From contig JAPEHQ010000006.1 of the NCBI GenBank assembly GCA_027405735.1, positions 1,054,001 through 1,118,000 of the forward strand: a stretch of DNA of 64,000 nucleotides. The letters run 5' to 3'. The first letter of the stretch is position 1, and each line of letters starts with the position of its first letter. The translations under genes and the position numbers were made by a program. The notes beneath the pieces are model-generated. The model had not been told where the DNA came from, made no database searches, and saw only the letters and a list, made by a program, of their open reading frames with translations. This DNA comes from Mucor racemosus. Lineage: Eukaryota; Mucoromycota; Mucoromycetes; Mucorales; Mucoraceae. Positions 34,700 through 47,929 of this stretch are shown piece by piece.

Positions 34700-35262
34700 T
34701 TTAGTGTTTGTTGTTGTTATTGTTGATAAAAGTGAAAGTAGTATGTGTTATTTAAAAGAAAGATTTCAAGGAATAAGAAGATGAGTTTTTCAATTCAAAT
34801 ATTCATGAAAAAACTCTATCTTTATATACTGTTTTAATTTCTCTATTAAACCCCTTCCAATATGCTCTCCTCGATTGTTTGAGATCAGCCCAAACATCCC
34901 ACACAAGCTGCACCTGTCAACCAAACATTTTGTTTTGCAAATAGGAGATGACTATATTAGACTAAATGCAAGGTTACACGAATTAATAGGATCATAATGT
35001 CAGATATCATTATGTGTATCTGTGTGTTGTTCATGTATTAGTTCCTGGTTTTTGAATAGGTGCACACACATATGATTTTATACCCTTATTAGCCATTTGC
35101 TTAATAATTGAGGGGAGTTTTTGTTCTATATTATAGTATAGAAATGATTTATTATTTTTTTGATCATAATAAAGTTAATGATTATAATATCATACAGTGT
35201 ATTAATAAAGAGTACCTCCTAAAGAATGGTATATTAGATTAGACTATACCTTGTGTTTTTTA

Positions 35263-35293
<31 letters not shown>

Positions 35294-38200
35294 TTTTCAT
35301 CTTTCTAATGGACCTCACTGGTTGTTTTACTAAAACAGTTTATTCATCCGACATGATAATCTCATGTATGTGATCATGGTCTATTTTGCTATATTATAGC
35401 ATGGTACGACTTGAATCCCTCGATTATTGCCTATTCCTCCACGTTTGTGAAAGGAGAGGACAAAAAGAAATGGGGGAATTTAGCAGCTTAAGCAAGAAAA
35501 AGAGAAGCCGTCTATATTCTATTAAGAATCATTTTTTTTTTTTTTTTTTTGCGATGATTACAGTGAAATGGTTTACTTCACGTTGTCAAGGGGAGGGAGA
35601 AAAATAAAAAAGGAACATTTAGTTAGTATGTAATATCTCGCTTTTTCATTTTGATTTGTATATTTTATTATATTCAAGGAGAATTTGGAAAACCTTTTTT
35701 CCTGTGTAAAAACCTCCTCACAATTTCATTTTTTTTTTTCTATCCTTTTTCTCCTCTTCTACCTACATTTGCTTCTGCTGCTGCTGCGTTTGACACCTGC
35801 TGCTGCTGCGTTTGACACCTGCTGCTGCTGCGTTTGACACCTGCTGCTGCTGCTACTGCTGCTACTTCTGCCGCTTGCTTTTACTGCTTGCTGCTATTTT
35901 CTGCGGGATATTTACTGCTTCTGCTTTTACAGTCTTTTTTTTTTGTTTTGTTCAAACAGTAACCAAAAAAGACATCCCCTTGCCTCATGTCATGATGATA
36001 AATTTTATTGAATAATAGAGAAAACGCGCGTTGGTCCCCGTTTTTATTAATATTTTAGTGCATCTCTTTTGGTTCTGCTAGTATTAAAACCAATATAATG
36101 ATTATTGAATCAAAATTTTATTGACATTTTACTACTATAATCTTGTAAATGTCTTTTTTATACAATTATTTTATAAAGTTGAGGAATTTTTACTATCTTT
36201 TTTTTATAAGAATAAAGTCTATTACTACATTTTAGTAGATATAATATACAAAATATTTCCTAGCAATATTTTTTTAATGATATAAAAACTATACTAAAGC
36301 TATACTTTTTGTGATGGATCTGTATACTCCTCCCCTTATTTTTTATATTTTATTATAATGATGCGCCTATACATGATGCATGTTTTACTATTACCATAAT
36401 CCCCTATAGTATCTAAAAATTGAATACTCTCCTAAACATATAGATACAATTAAAAATCTAATGTTATTGTAATAAAATAAACCATCCACGTTTTTTTTTT
36501 TTTTTATATTTTGATATTTTTGATATCAACATGCTTTTTTTTTTTTTGATAAAAAAGAATAGTGCACATTTTAATAAACCGCCATTTTTTCGTCGCACTA
36601 TTACAGATGTATGTACCTCGTTATAATTGTAAAACGCCCAGACTATTGCAATATTACATTGATGTATCTATTGCCATGAGCATATTTATGTGTTACTGCT
36701 TCAATTAATTTCCTTTTATCAATACAAAATAAAGCTTTAAAATGCAAGGTCAATCTTATGTTTTAATAATTTAACATGCCATACAAGGGAGAAAAACAGG
36801 AATACAGAAGAAGCTCGGATGACATGCAACAGGGCGGAAAAAAAACTTCAGCATGTATATTTTTCCATTAATTTCTATATTCATTTTCGAATAAATAGGA
36901 GGTAATTCAATGTTTATTCAGGGTCTAGGTATCCGTGCATACATCTTTTTAAGTGAGCATTTCATAAGTTTAGAAGGAAATGAAAGGTACGATTTCATTA
37001 CAAATAAATGTAGTAACATAATTTCCTTTTATAATACTGTACATTAAGTTATAATTATATATTTTGGAATCTAGAGTGTATAAAATTGTATCTTTTATAT
37101 CTATGAATCTTGTATAATGAAAAACAGTATATTTGGATTGTCTTTTGTATATCGATCCATTTTTTTTTTTTTTTTTTACTATACCAGGTTTTTTTTTTTA
37201 TAAAAACAATATGCAATAAAGCACATATCATATGCTCATTTTACTTACTGGGTAATCAAGACAATACACATCAACCATATCATTTATTGACGCTAAACCC
37301 TAAACCTGAATGCATACATGCTTAAAACAGGGATTGATTTTGGGGGTGCAAAGAGAAAAAAGAAGCATCGATTTAACCTTACTAATACAAGTTTTTAGAA
37401 ATGCGATATGTGGACTAATTGGCGCATTGTGCAATGAATGATGATAAATACATAACCTTACTGATACAGGAATCCCCTCCATTTACCCTTCTTTTGGTTT
37501 CCATTCTTTCTCTCTTTACAGGCCATACTTTTTCGTGTGATGAAAGTTGAAATATCAGCCATGTCCTATATTTTATCATTACCTCAGAACCTCTTTCATG
37601 TAACGCATCACATTTTACGAAAAGGAATTCAGCAACTTAATTACTTGGTTACCTTGAGTTGCATATTTTGCATTCACAAGTAAATGTAGGTCCAATTTGT
37701 CTATGTTTCTTTTTCCCAGGCTGTAGTTGCAGATGTTGCTGTAGAATGACCACTTTGCATTCATCTAATTTGTATCATAAAAATAAATGTAATTTATATT
37801 TATACAACAATTACCCCCTCTTAGTTTACTAAACTTTCTCGGCTATGATATATATATATATATATATTCATTTAATAAATGTCATGATAATATCTTGTAT
37901 ATATATGTCATCCTCCTACCTTGAACTTCTCTCCTTAATATCAACATCACAATTGCTTTTTATTTGATCCCTTTCTGTTTGAGCGATGGTTTGCTTGCTT
38001 TCTCCCCTTTGTTTTCTATTCGTTCGTGAAACTCGGCGATTCTTATACAAATTATATTTCGATCACTTGCTGTTCTCCTTCCCAGTTTTTTTCTTCAAAT
38101 ATCGTACCATTTTCTCTCCCTCCTATACAGAATAGCCACGCAGTAATACCTTTTTAGGCTTTAGTTCCGAATTATATGATTTTATCAAGGTGCTGTACAA

Positions 38201-38940
38201 ATTTCACATCAGATGTTTGATCTGATTCAAGTGAAAAAACAAAGGTTTTACTATAAGCAACATCTTATTCATTCTAAATATACTAAGTTCGGCAGTTCAG
38301 GACCATACAGGTATTATAAACAAATATATATGCCACGTTGATCCCTTCATAGAAACGTGCTTTTCTCAATCCAGAGCTTCGGTGTTAAAATCATAAATGT
38401 TCAAAGAATTTTATTTCAAAAATATCGTCCAGGGCAACTAACTTTAACTTAAAATCTCGGTGTAATTATTCATTTGGTTAATCATTCATTGTATTCTGTA
38501 TTCACAGAATCAATTTTTGATTTAAAGGAACAATGTTTCAGGGCAATCAACTACTCCCAAACAATAGATAATTAAGCATAATTACACAAAATTTGTGGCT
38601 TAAACCATCAAAAGCAAATGTGCATAAAAATCCAACTTTTACATGTAAACTACCAAAATAAAAAATACGATCAAAAAGGGTAGCATCTTGCAGTCATTCT
38701 GTATTATTATATATACCAACAAAATATGACTATTCAGGGCCTTAAAAATTCTTTAAAGATTAATTCGCTTAAGAAAATTAGTGAAAAAAAAAAAAAAAAA
38801 AAAAAAAAAAAACATATTCCTTGAATTTTTACAGATTTTTTTTAATGATAATAAAGATAAAAAAAGCAAAATGAATGAGAAAATAGAGTATTGATAAACG
38901 AGGGATTCTAAATTAATATATAACAAGGTTTTTTTTTTGT
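34700..38940. other. 4.2-kb gene-free AT-rich region upstream of the Myb-like gene
   Basis: Holds long T runs (about 35263-35293, 35528-35550), a 22-bp minisatellite (35775-35852), an A run at about 38786-38812 and several short frames with no family signature. It includes the promoter of the Myb-like gene (starts at 34699, minus) and the 3' flank of MRT4. No RNA gene or repeat partner was recognised. Confidence 0.45.
35775..35852. repeat. 22-bp minisatellite, about 3.5 units
   Basis: Unit CTGCTGCTGCTGCG followed by TTTGACAC, three exact copies then a CTG-only partial copy. The apparent frame through it is a by-product of the repeat. Confidence 0.9.
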
Positions 38941-39816
38941 TTACTCGAATTGCTCAACTTGACCATTGTGATAATAACTAATCAAATCAACACTGAATTC
39001 AGCAAGTTGATGGTAAAAGAGTTTACAGAGATGAGCTTGATTTGTTGAAAGAGTTTCCCCATCCATACAGATGGTATAAGGAACGAGCAATGTAACGATA
39101 CCGTTCTTTAACACAGTGGGCATTCCAAGAGATCTAATGAGAGGTTCCATGTTGTGAGGCATGGGATCAGCACCACGCTTGACAGGTCCTTCGGGAAGTG
39201 TGATGGTTTCAGAAGCTATGGCTCCGGAACGAGCATAATCAGGCTTTACGAATTCAGCGAAATAATTCTTAACTTCCTCAGGTTGCTTGTTGCTGAAAAG
39301 AAGACCGACTTCACTTGACAATTCCTAAATGTAAGATCCACCGTTGTTAATTTCGAAAATTCTCCATATTTAATATAATCCAATTATTCTTTAAATTACC
39401 TTGGCAATAGCAGACAAACCCTCCTTGTATTCTTCTTCAGTAGTTGTACCAAGAGCCTTGGCCATGACACGATTCTTACCATAAAAGAAACGAGAATCCT
39501 TGAAATCATGACGGATTTCCTTGAGGTATGTGTTACGCATATCCTTTACAGAATACAAATACAAATAATCATAGTTATCAACACATTGGTGAATCTATTT
39601 GATCTATATATTAGCATGAAAATTCCTCTCCAAAAAAAAAGAAAAGATCAATCTATCATATTTACATCTTCAATCAACTTTTCCTTTCCTTCACGACCCT
39701 TCTTATCGGTTTGAGTTAAAGAAACTATACCAAGCAATTGAATGAGTTTTTTGATACTAAAAAGCCATATACTTGTAAATCAACTTACCAATGGTGCTAC
39801 GCTTTGACTTGGGCAT
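38941..39816 (-). CDS. MRT4: Ribosome biogenesis protein Mrt4 (P0-like)
   Basis: Four exons, 39816-39789, 39724-39666, 39543-39400 and 39324-38941, give 204 aa. The sequence opens MPKSKRSTIVSLTQTDKKGR and continues with NTYLKEIRHDFKDSRFFYGK, NRVMAKALG, ELSSEVGLLFSNKQPEEVKN and the insertion-domain remnant typical of Mrt4 (KRGADPMPHNMEPLIRSLGM, then PTVLKNG). Mrt4 is a nucleolar paralogue of stalk protein P0. It occupies the P0 site on pre-60S particles and is displaced in the cytoplasm during maturation. The length is near that of the yeast protein, which has a slightly longer tail. The short first exon (28 nt) is set by the conserved MPKSKR start. No defects seen. Confidence 0.95.
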
Positions 39817-40258
39817 ATTATATAGATATTTTTATTAAATAAGAAAAGAGATTTATAGCTTTTTTTTCCTATCAAACTTTTTTTTTCGAGAAAAGCTTGA
39901 TTTTTTTCGCTCCCGTTTTTACAGTCACCGAAAAAAGGAGGGTAGAAAGTCACCTTGGTGAAAGTTGTGGCTGCCACCGAATATGCAACAGACATGCTGG
40001 ATCAAATGTTATCATAATCATTACAGAAAGCTTTACTCGCAATTTATTTATATAAAAAAAAAAAGAGCAATTTGTTGCCATGATAACCGTTCCTGGTTGC
40101 TATGGTCGGACTTTCTTTTATTGATAATTTTCTGATCTGGTTGCTATGGTACATTTACTACAAATCAGAAAAGTTGGCATTTTATGCACTGCCTAATGCA
40201 GATCTTTTGACAAAAAATATAGTATGATATGTATAATATGTACATTTTTTTTTATTGT

Positions 40259-40319
40259 TTAGACAGTGATATGTTTTCTAGCCCAAAGGCTCAATCTATT
40301 GATCGGTTTCTTTTTTTGC

Positions 40320-40367
<48 letters not shown>

Positions 40368-41891
40368 CCTTTTTGTGAATGTATAATAGATATTTCTTGA
40401 GGTATAGTTGAGGGAATTGATAAATCAGAAACAGATCTTTTCATCATGCAATGCTCAATTACATTATTATCACAGGATGTGATATTATATAATTCACTAG
40501 GATAGCTATTTGTTCTTGGAAATGATGGCGATGGTGATGATGCACAATAATCAACTTGCTCTTTTGATTGAATTTGTTGGCTTTCATGGGTTTGGTTATT
40601 ATTATATACAGTGGAAGATGCTCTCTTTAGCAGGTCCCATTGGGAATATTCTTCTTCTAATTGAAATGGCGAAAGAGGTATAATGGGTAAATCGAATAAT
40701 GCACTAGTTACTTTTGTTGTATTTGTCGTAACAAACTGTGCATTTTCTTCGTTATTGGTAAAAAATGGATGATACAAAGCTTCTGATGATGTGATACGTT
40801 TGGAAGGATCAAATTGGAGTAATTTTGATAATAAATCGAGACCATCAGATGAGATTGGATGCGGCTGTAACACAGATGAGAGACAATCGACTTTTGGTGA
40901 GATCTAGAATTTTGATATCCAGGTTATGATTAAAATGTGTCCCTATTCTTTAGTGTATTTTCCTTTATACCTTTGGAAATTGAAATCCCATCTTTTGAGC
41001 TAATTTAACCCCATCTTTCCATTCACCACCTATACCTGTATACATGTTTACTAAAGGTGATGGTATTTTTTGATGCGTCAGTAATTGGTGATAGCTCTTT
41101 TTTCGTAACACAGTTGGGGCTGTACCAGGACTACCAAGAACCTGACATATTCTGAACAACTGATCAATTTCTGATTGTCCTGGGAACAACGGTCTTAGAG
41201 TTACTAATTCTGCAAAGATGGTACCTACAGCCCAAAGATCAATAGGATAAGAATATGTTGGTGATTTCAGGAGGGCTTCTGGAGCTCTATACCATCTTGT
41301 AGTTGTGTAGTCTGTATATGGAGGCTTTGATTTTATACTTTTTGCTAAGCCAAAATCAGCTAATTTTACTAATAAAGCGTCATTATCGTATGAAATCAAC
41401 AGGTTTTCTGGTTTCATATCCCTATGAAAAATGCCTTCTATATGGTGGATATGACGCAGCCCAGATAATATTTGAAACAAAATAGTTTTAACTTCTTTAA
41501 ACTTGATATTATCGAATGCTTCTTTTCGATCCTTGATAAACTGATATAGATTACCGCCATTCATGTATTCCATAACAAAATAAAAGTCTTTTGTTACATC
41601 AAGAAATGTTTCGTAAAGCTGCACAATATTTGGATGTGTTGAAAGTTTCTTTAAAGTTTTGAATTCTTTGATATGGTCACCGTTCAGCTTTGTTTTCATA
41701 ATCTTAATGGCTACCTAATATAATAAAATTGGTTGAGTTATTGATTTGCTATACAGATAATTTTATGAAAAAACACAAACTATTTCATTCGATGTAATTC
41801 TTTTTGCTTTATGAACAGATCCAAATGAACCATCACCGATTTGTTTGAGTATTTCATAATGTATCAATGGTGATTCTTTTCTTGGTTCCAT
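40259..41891 (-). CDS. Ser/Thr protein kinase of the MAK/RCK/Ime2 family
   Basis: Three exons, 41891-41781, 41714-40971 and 40903-40259, give 499 aa. The kinase domain occupies about residues 11-287: glycine loop IGDGSFGSV, VAIKIMK (catalytic Lys), HRDMKPENLL, DFGLAKSI, then the activation loop PPYTDYTTTRWYRAPE. TDY in place of the MAPK TEY/TGY is the signature of MAK/ICK/MOK kinases, the group of yeast Ime2 and fungal Crk1. These act in meiotic entry, mating or growth control and are activated by phosphorylation at TDY. The intron 1 donor is GTTTGT, a weaker but workable site. The C-terminal 200 residues are low complexity, with a run of about 17 Gln near the end. Which Ime2-like function applies here cannot be told from sequence. 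Confidence 0.93.
40319..40365. repeat. (GTT)n microsatellite encoding the poly-Gln tract
   Basis: Near-perfect GTT (CAA on the coding strand) repeat inside the C-terminal exon of the TDY kinase. Nearly all codons are CAA, so the tract is expected to vary in length between strains. Confidence 0.9.
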
Positions 41892-42509
41892 AATCGTTAA
41901 AGATAGAATACAGAGGAAAGGAAGCAAATTGCGCCTTTTTAATATTTATATGGTTTGTAAATTACTTACATTTCGGAGCTGTACCTACTTTCTTTCATAA
42001 CACATGCACCCTTTACATTTACTGTAGTATTCATCTCTCCTTACATCTTAAAAAAACCCATGATGATTCAGATATACTTGTAGAAAACTTGACAATTTTA
42101 AATGCTTTATTGCTTGATTAATATTACTCCTAATTTATTTTTATCCTATACGTTCTTAATAGACGGCAACAGCACCCTTAAATTAGCATCATTACGCCCG
42201 TTTCCTAGATGTACATATATTCGTTGAATTTAAGCGTCATTATGCTGCCTTGAACCTACTGTATATACTTAAAAAAGCTCTTTTTTTATACGCCTTCGAT
42301 TAGCTATAAAAGACATTTATTCTTGCTGCGTATAATATAAGAATGTTTAAAGGATCTTTGTAAAACTCTCAAGCAATAATTACAATTAATTAATGACAAT
42401 TGCTATTAAAATATATTATCTCAGTCAGAAATGTGTACCTGAAAATCTATTAAATCAGAGCTTCTGCTAAAAAAATAGGCGCTCTAATACAAACTTTAAC
42501 AAAATATTA
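41892..42509. promoter_or_regulatory. Upstream region of the TDY kinase gene
   Basis: AT-rich DNA upstream of the minus-strand start at 41891. No specific motif was assigned. Confidence 0.35.
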
Positions 42510-44735
42510 ACATTACTCATTACCTGTTGGCTAAACGGATGAATTGATCTATCTAATTATAATCAAATTATACGAAATATACCCTCAATTACACAAAAAC
42601 CTGCTAAAATTATCAAAATCATGGTAATTTTAAAGAATTATTTTATGCACTTTTTGCACAAATCTGAAGTTCAAAATTAGACAAAACTATTTCTTGGATC
42701 GAATACCATCTTCCTATATTTTTATCTCGAATATTTTGGGTGATGAAAAACATGATGAACATCCACATCGAAATCCTTACAAATATAAGCAAAAATTGAA
42801 CATAAATGATTATCTGACATTTTAACCCCAAAAATGAAACTTTTTACTATGCTTTTCCTAAGCTCAAAATGACCGAATTTTTTCGGTAATTTATATAACT
42901 GCCTTTAATCGGCTGTTTATTATTCTTAAAAGAGACTTTTGTACATAAAACCATTATTTTTTCTTTTCGAAATTGCACAATTTTTTTGGTGAGAAAATTT
43001 TAACAAAGTACCACCATTCGATACAAAATCTCATGTTTAACTTATAACTATTAGTAAGCTTTGTAGATTTACATAACAGTTTCTGGGGGAATATGCGAAA
43101 AAGTCGCAGAAAATGTCCAAAATGACAATTTTTTTTTTTTTTTTTTTATGGGATGAAAGTTTTAAATTTTATTTAAAAAAAGAAAATTGAAACTCATCAT
43201 AGTGATGGACAAGGTGTATACTAGGTAAAGTGACCTGCCATATTAGTATCATATATATATATTATCCTACAAGTCATTCATATTAGACATTCTGTATAGC
43301 TCTGAGCATATTTTCTTTGAGACTATTGTACTGTTAAATGGCACTGAGTTGAGCACATGATTGAAGTGATGAAACCATATAAGGCGTGTTATCGTTGAGA
43401 AAATGTCGTATATGTTGATGTGTATGTCTAAATTGTATATATAGTATCTGGACAGTTTTAAACTTTTGAAGTCATGATAAGTCTGTTGAGGATTTACCAC
43501 TCTTGGGTACCCAAGAAATTTGTTGAAAATTTCCTGCCATATATCTTTTTTGTGTACACACGAGATCAACAGATGCATACTATCTTCTCTAAGATTGCAT
43601 AGGTGGCATTTGTCTGAATCAATATCTTTCATTTGCATGTTGTAAAGGAAGGACTTGGATGGTATTCTGTCATGGATAACTTTAAACCAAAGGTTTCTTG
43701 CTGTGTGATGCATATTTGCTTTGTAAAATTCTGTCCATTGTTTTTTGGATATATTATTGTTGTAACCTTTTGGTATTATTAAAGGAATGCCTTGATTTAG
43801 GATGTATCTTATACGTTTTTTCTTCTGATCCATCAGTGGCTTCTTATTGACATCTTGTATTAGTTTAAAGTATTCTGATAAATCATTTGATTCTTCAAAA
43901 TTTTTTTCTATGGAATTGTTTTCCATGTATTGTTGGAAAAAATGATTGTATTTAATGTGTTGTTCTCTTTCAAGTCGAATGATTTTTGATAACACTTTAG
44001 GTTTTTTGCATTCTTGTCTTGGTTTGTAGATTATGGATTTTGTCAAAGGAGTGTATTGAAAGAAGTCTTGTACCTTGCTTTATTTGATTGTGGCAGTGTT
44101 TATGTTTATTAATTCATTATTAAGTTGCTCCTTGTTGCATATGGTGGTGAACGGCAGCGAGAGAAGTATTTTAGGTGATATTTTTATTTTTTCAGCATCC
44201 GGTTTGCATTGTTGTATACAAGAGTCTATAGCTTCGAAGATGTTGTGAAAGGAGTGTAAACCAGTAAAAGAACTTTTGTAACGAGATTCAGGAAACAGAA
44301 GAGGCACTTCATGGTAAGGTGTATCACATCCATTTTGAAGGGCAAATACCATCAAGCTATATAAATGGCTAGATACTGGATTTGGAGTTCCACTCACACT
44401 AAGTAACGCATTGATGTATCTAAGTTGTAGCATCTTTTGTTGCACTGATATGTTTAGCAGGCCTAATCCCCCAAATGACAATTTTTCATATTTGACGATC
44501 GCGAAAAAAAAGTCGGTGGTTGAAAACGATTTTAATTATATTAATGCAAATCGAGCTGTCAAAACTTGAGACAGCTCTTATAGAAGTAAATTGTTGCCTA
44601 ATTGATGATGCAAAAAAAAAACCAAGAGAGCATAATATCATACTTTGATAGTATTTTGGCAAAATTTAATACTAAATGATCTGATACAAAGACAAAATAA
44701 AAATCTCTAAAGTCTTTATACTATAGGCTGAGAAT
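42510..44735 (+). repeat. Repeat family R3, copy a, interrupted by a LINE
   Basis: Left part 42510-43133 and right part 44473-44735 align with a single continuous block at 46870-47718. Shared blocks include TTTTATGC, CTTTTTGCAC, TATATTTTTATCTC, ATGAAAAACATGAT and, to the right of the insert, TCGGTGGTTGAAAA and ACAGCTCTTATAGAAGTAAA. R3 has no recognisable coding content. Confidence 0.75.
43134..44472 (-). mobile_element. 5'-truncated non-LTR retrotransposon (LINE) with poly(A) and 14-bp target duplication
   Basis: The element reads on the minus strand from 44472 to a poly(A) (plus-strand T run up to about 43147). Both sides carry AAATGACAATTTTT (43120-43133 and 44473-44486). One reading frame continues from the 5' junction to the stop at 43267 except for a single in-frame TAA at 44080-44082. 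It begins SFGGLGLLNIS and later has NLWFKVIHDRIPSKS and the Cys/His knuckle CHLCNLREDSMHLLISC, the C-terminal zf-RVT region of LINE ORF2 proteins. The polymerase domain itself was lost by 5' truncation. The empty site is the intact R3 copy at 46870-47718. It is dead but fairly young, since only one stop codon interrupts it. Confidence 0.9.
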
Positions 44736-46869
44736 CGAATATTTTATGGTAATAGCAGTAGTAAGGGTAGTTGGGATAGTTATAGCGATGGTATTAGCAA
44801 CCTCTTTCTTCCTGCCTTTCCACAGACTATTTACAACCCCAGTCAACCTCATTTGATATGTATATGATGCAGGACATGTCGGAGGCGTATCAATTGATTA
44901 ACCTTTTTGAATGGTTTCTCCTTTGATCAGTTTGCCATTCAATTGATCATTTCAAACACTATCATTACAAAAAGAGAGTCTCTATTCTCTTGACATGTGA
45001 ATACTCTTTTTTGAATGGATAAAGCGAGATTCATTACGTTTTGTTTGGATTTGTTCAGAGTGTGAATAATGAATTTTTGTAAATAATCTCATGATTATTG
45101 ATCAACAAGTCTTTACCTTATTTAGTGGGTTCCTATAATCATGAAATGTTGATTGAATGGGAATAAAACTATACAAAAAAAAGCTGTAAACCGTTTCATT
45201 GATAACTGCTTGCAATGATACTCTGCTTTTGTACTTAATTAAGAATAATGCATACAAGATAAATAAAAAGCCCACTTTATAGAACACTTCCCTCGGGTCT
45301 GCCATCGATAATATCTTGTTAAAGTTGGATCACTGCATAAATTGGATTATATTTTACTCACAAATAACAATTATATTCTAGAACACGTACTATCATATCG
45401 TTTGCTTTGTCTAGAATCAAAGCCAATTCGCATTATCATATGGAAACCTTAAACATGTTACACTTTCTATACAGAATCAATTCCTATCGAAAAACGCCCA
45501 ATGTTTATAAACATTACTTTTTTTGGCCTGGTTTCAATCAAAGTATATATCTATGATGACCTTTTCCAGATCCTGAATTCAAACTCATGGAAAAAAAAAT
45601 ATACAAAAAGTAAACATACCCCCCTATGAAAAGCAAGATAAGGATGTAAATGGTCAATTTACAAGAGAATGAAGCAAGGTAATGAAATAAAAAGTATATA
45701 GGTTTGTAGGAAATTTCATGAAGAATTCAATAATGTCATTTTCGATGCATAAAGTAAACGGTAGCTCAAGAAACGCTTCAAAAAAACAATGCATTCTATC
45801 CGTGGGAGTTTGTATCAACTCTTTTGCCAACTTTTACTGAGAGAAAAATGTACCGTATATAAAGAAGACAAATATTCATCCCATTCCCATATTTTTTTTT
45901 CTTTTCATCTTTCATCACAGCTCAAGACTCAAGGTTCAAGACTCAAGGTTCAAGACTCAAGGTTCAAGACTCAAGGTTCAAGACTCCAGGCTCAAGACTC
46001 CAGGCTCAAGACTCCAGGCTCAAAACTCCAGGCTCAAAACTCTAGGTTCAAGGTACAAAACTGAATAGTTATTATGGTGTAAGGCAAGTATACTTTAATA
46101 TCCCTATAATTATCCACTTTTGCTAATATATTTACTTTTATTCTAGATTGGCTGTACCTTTTTGTGATTCTCCCTAGGTGAGGGAGTACTAGTCGTGTTG
46201 TATCCGATTTGCTTCCATTACTTGTTGTCCAGAATGTGCGATTATGCGCGTGCCGAGGTATAACAATTTTGGGCTTATCAATATGGTTACTTCTACGACC
46301 CTTTAATTTTTGGAAACAGACGAACTCTCACTTTCCCGTAGTTGTTTCTGTCAGTATCATTGTGAATTCAATTCACTTTGAGAAGCCAAGAAGAGTTCAT
46401 TTTTTATAATAATTTAAATGAAAATCCCCCCTTTTTTTTAATAAATAAATAATAAAATATCTTGCTTGATCCTTAAATTTTATAATGTCTTCTATAAACA
46501 TCATATGTAAATGTATAAATAATTTATATTAACTAAATAAAAAAAAAAATGCAATTGCTATCTAAACATGTCTTTCAATATGTTATCATCTTCATAATTT
46601 GGTTTATTTTGATTTGGATGCTTCAAAATATTCTTTGAAAATGTGCTGCATATTGGAGTAGAATATTTCACTGAAGTTGTTTTATAAAGACGAGGTCAAA
46701 AACGAATTCCATCATAGATTAATCTTCATCAGAGAGTAAATGCCTTAGATGACATGAATAGAGACCAGAATTTAATCCACCTACTAGCTGACTTCAGAGA
46801 AAATAAAGCCATAACAATAGGCGCCTCAATATAAAATAATATAAAATAATATGAAATGCCAATATCGTT
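44736..46869. other. Gene-free DNA with a minisatellite
   Basis: No family-like frame. The frame at 45789-46064 mostly translates the 14-bp minisatellite at 45921-46052. A small palindrome, CTCCCTAGGTGAGGGAG, lies near 46171 and has no partner or known function. Confidence 0.4.
45921..46052. repeat. 14-bp minisatellite, about nine units
   Basis: Unit ACTCAAGGTTCAAG, shading into a variant ACTCCAGGCTCAAG over the second half, then ACTCTAGGTTCAAG. The block-wise change of variants is the usual result of local unit duplication. Confidence 0.92.
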
Positions 46870-47718
46870 CATTGCTTCTTAACCAAATAAATGTAGCAGA
46901 GTATAAAAATACATTCACATTATGCAATATATACCTTTAACTATGCATAATCCTAATAAATCTAGCATAGAATTGATATTTCTAAAGAATTGTTTTATGC
47001 GCTTTTTGCACGAACCTGAAGCTCAAATTTGGTCAAAATATTTCCTTGATCAGATACCTTCTTGCTATATTTTTATCTCAATTTTTTTGGATCATGAAAA
47101 ACATGATTCCAATTGACCTCTCAATCCTTACAGATACAGGCAAAAATCAGTCGATTTTGTTTAATTGGTAATTTGACCCTAAAAATTGCAATTTTTACTA
47201 AGGCTTTCCTAAGCTCAAAATGACCGGATTTTTTCGGTGATTCATCTGAAATTATTTATCTGGCTGCTTGTTATTCATAAAATAGACTTTTGTGCATAAA
47301 ACCATTATTTTTACTTTTCAAAATTGTGCAATTGTTTTGGTGAGAACATTTTTAGTAAGTACCATCATTTGATGCAGAATCGTATTTTAAACTTATAACT
47401 CTTAATAAACTATGTCGATTTACATAATAATTTTATGAGGAATATACGAAGAAGCTGTTGAAATTTTCTAAAATGGCATTTTTTTCAGATTTGACAATCA
47501 TCAAAAAATCGGTGGTTGAAAAGATTTTAATAATGCAAAATCATGCTTTCTAACTTGAAACAGCTCTTATAGAAGTAAATTTTTGTCTAATTGATGGTGC
47601 AAACAAAAAACCAAGAGAATATATTATTAACGTCTGCTAGTAGTTTTGTAAAGTATAATACTAGATAGCTTGATTTAAAGGCGAAATAAAAATCTCTAAA
47701 GTCTTTTATACCATAATA
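46870..47718 (+). repeat. Repeat family R3, copy b (uninterrupted)
   Basis: Direct copy of 42510-44735 without the LINE. It reads TCTAAAATGGCATTTTTTTC where the other copy holds the insertion. Confidence 0.75.
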
Positions 47719-47929
47719 ATTCATAGAAGCTAAAATTTAGTCTTTTTGTAGAGGTTTTTTTTAGGATTATTTTCATGTGAAGTTGAAGCCTACTTGAATT
47801 AGCATTTGGTGAAAGCGATTCTTTTAACTGGTTCTGATTGGCATAAATGGCATGTTTTGCTGAAGATTTTATTAATGCATAGTGATTCGTGGAGGTAGGT
47901 TGAAATTTGAAATTTTTGTGAAATAAATT

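Noticed and set aside
35812..36015. Cys/Leu-rich 67-residue frame
   Set aside because: Mostly a translation of the 22-bp CTG-rich minisatellite.
37285..37305. Interstitial telomere repeat (TAAACCCTAAACC)
   Set aside because: Only about two units; chance in AT-rich DNA.
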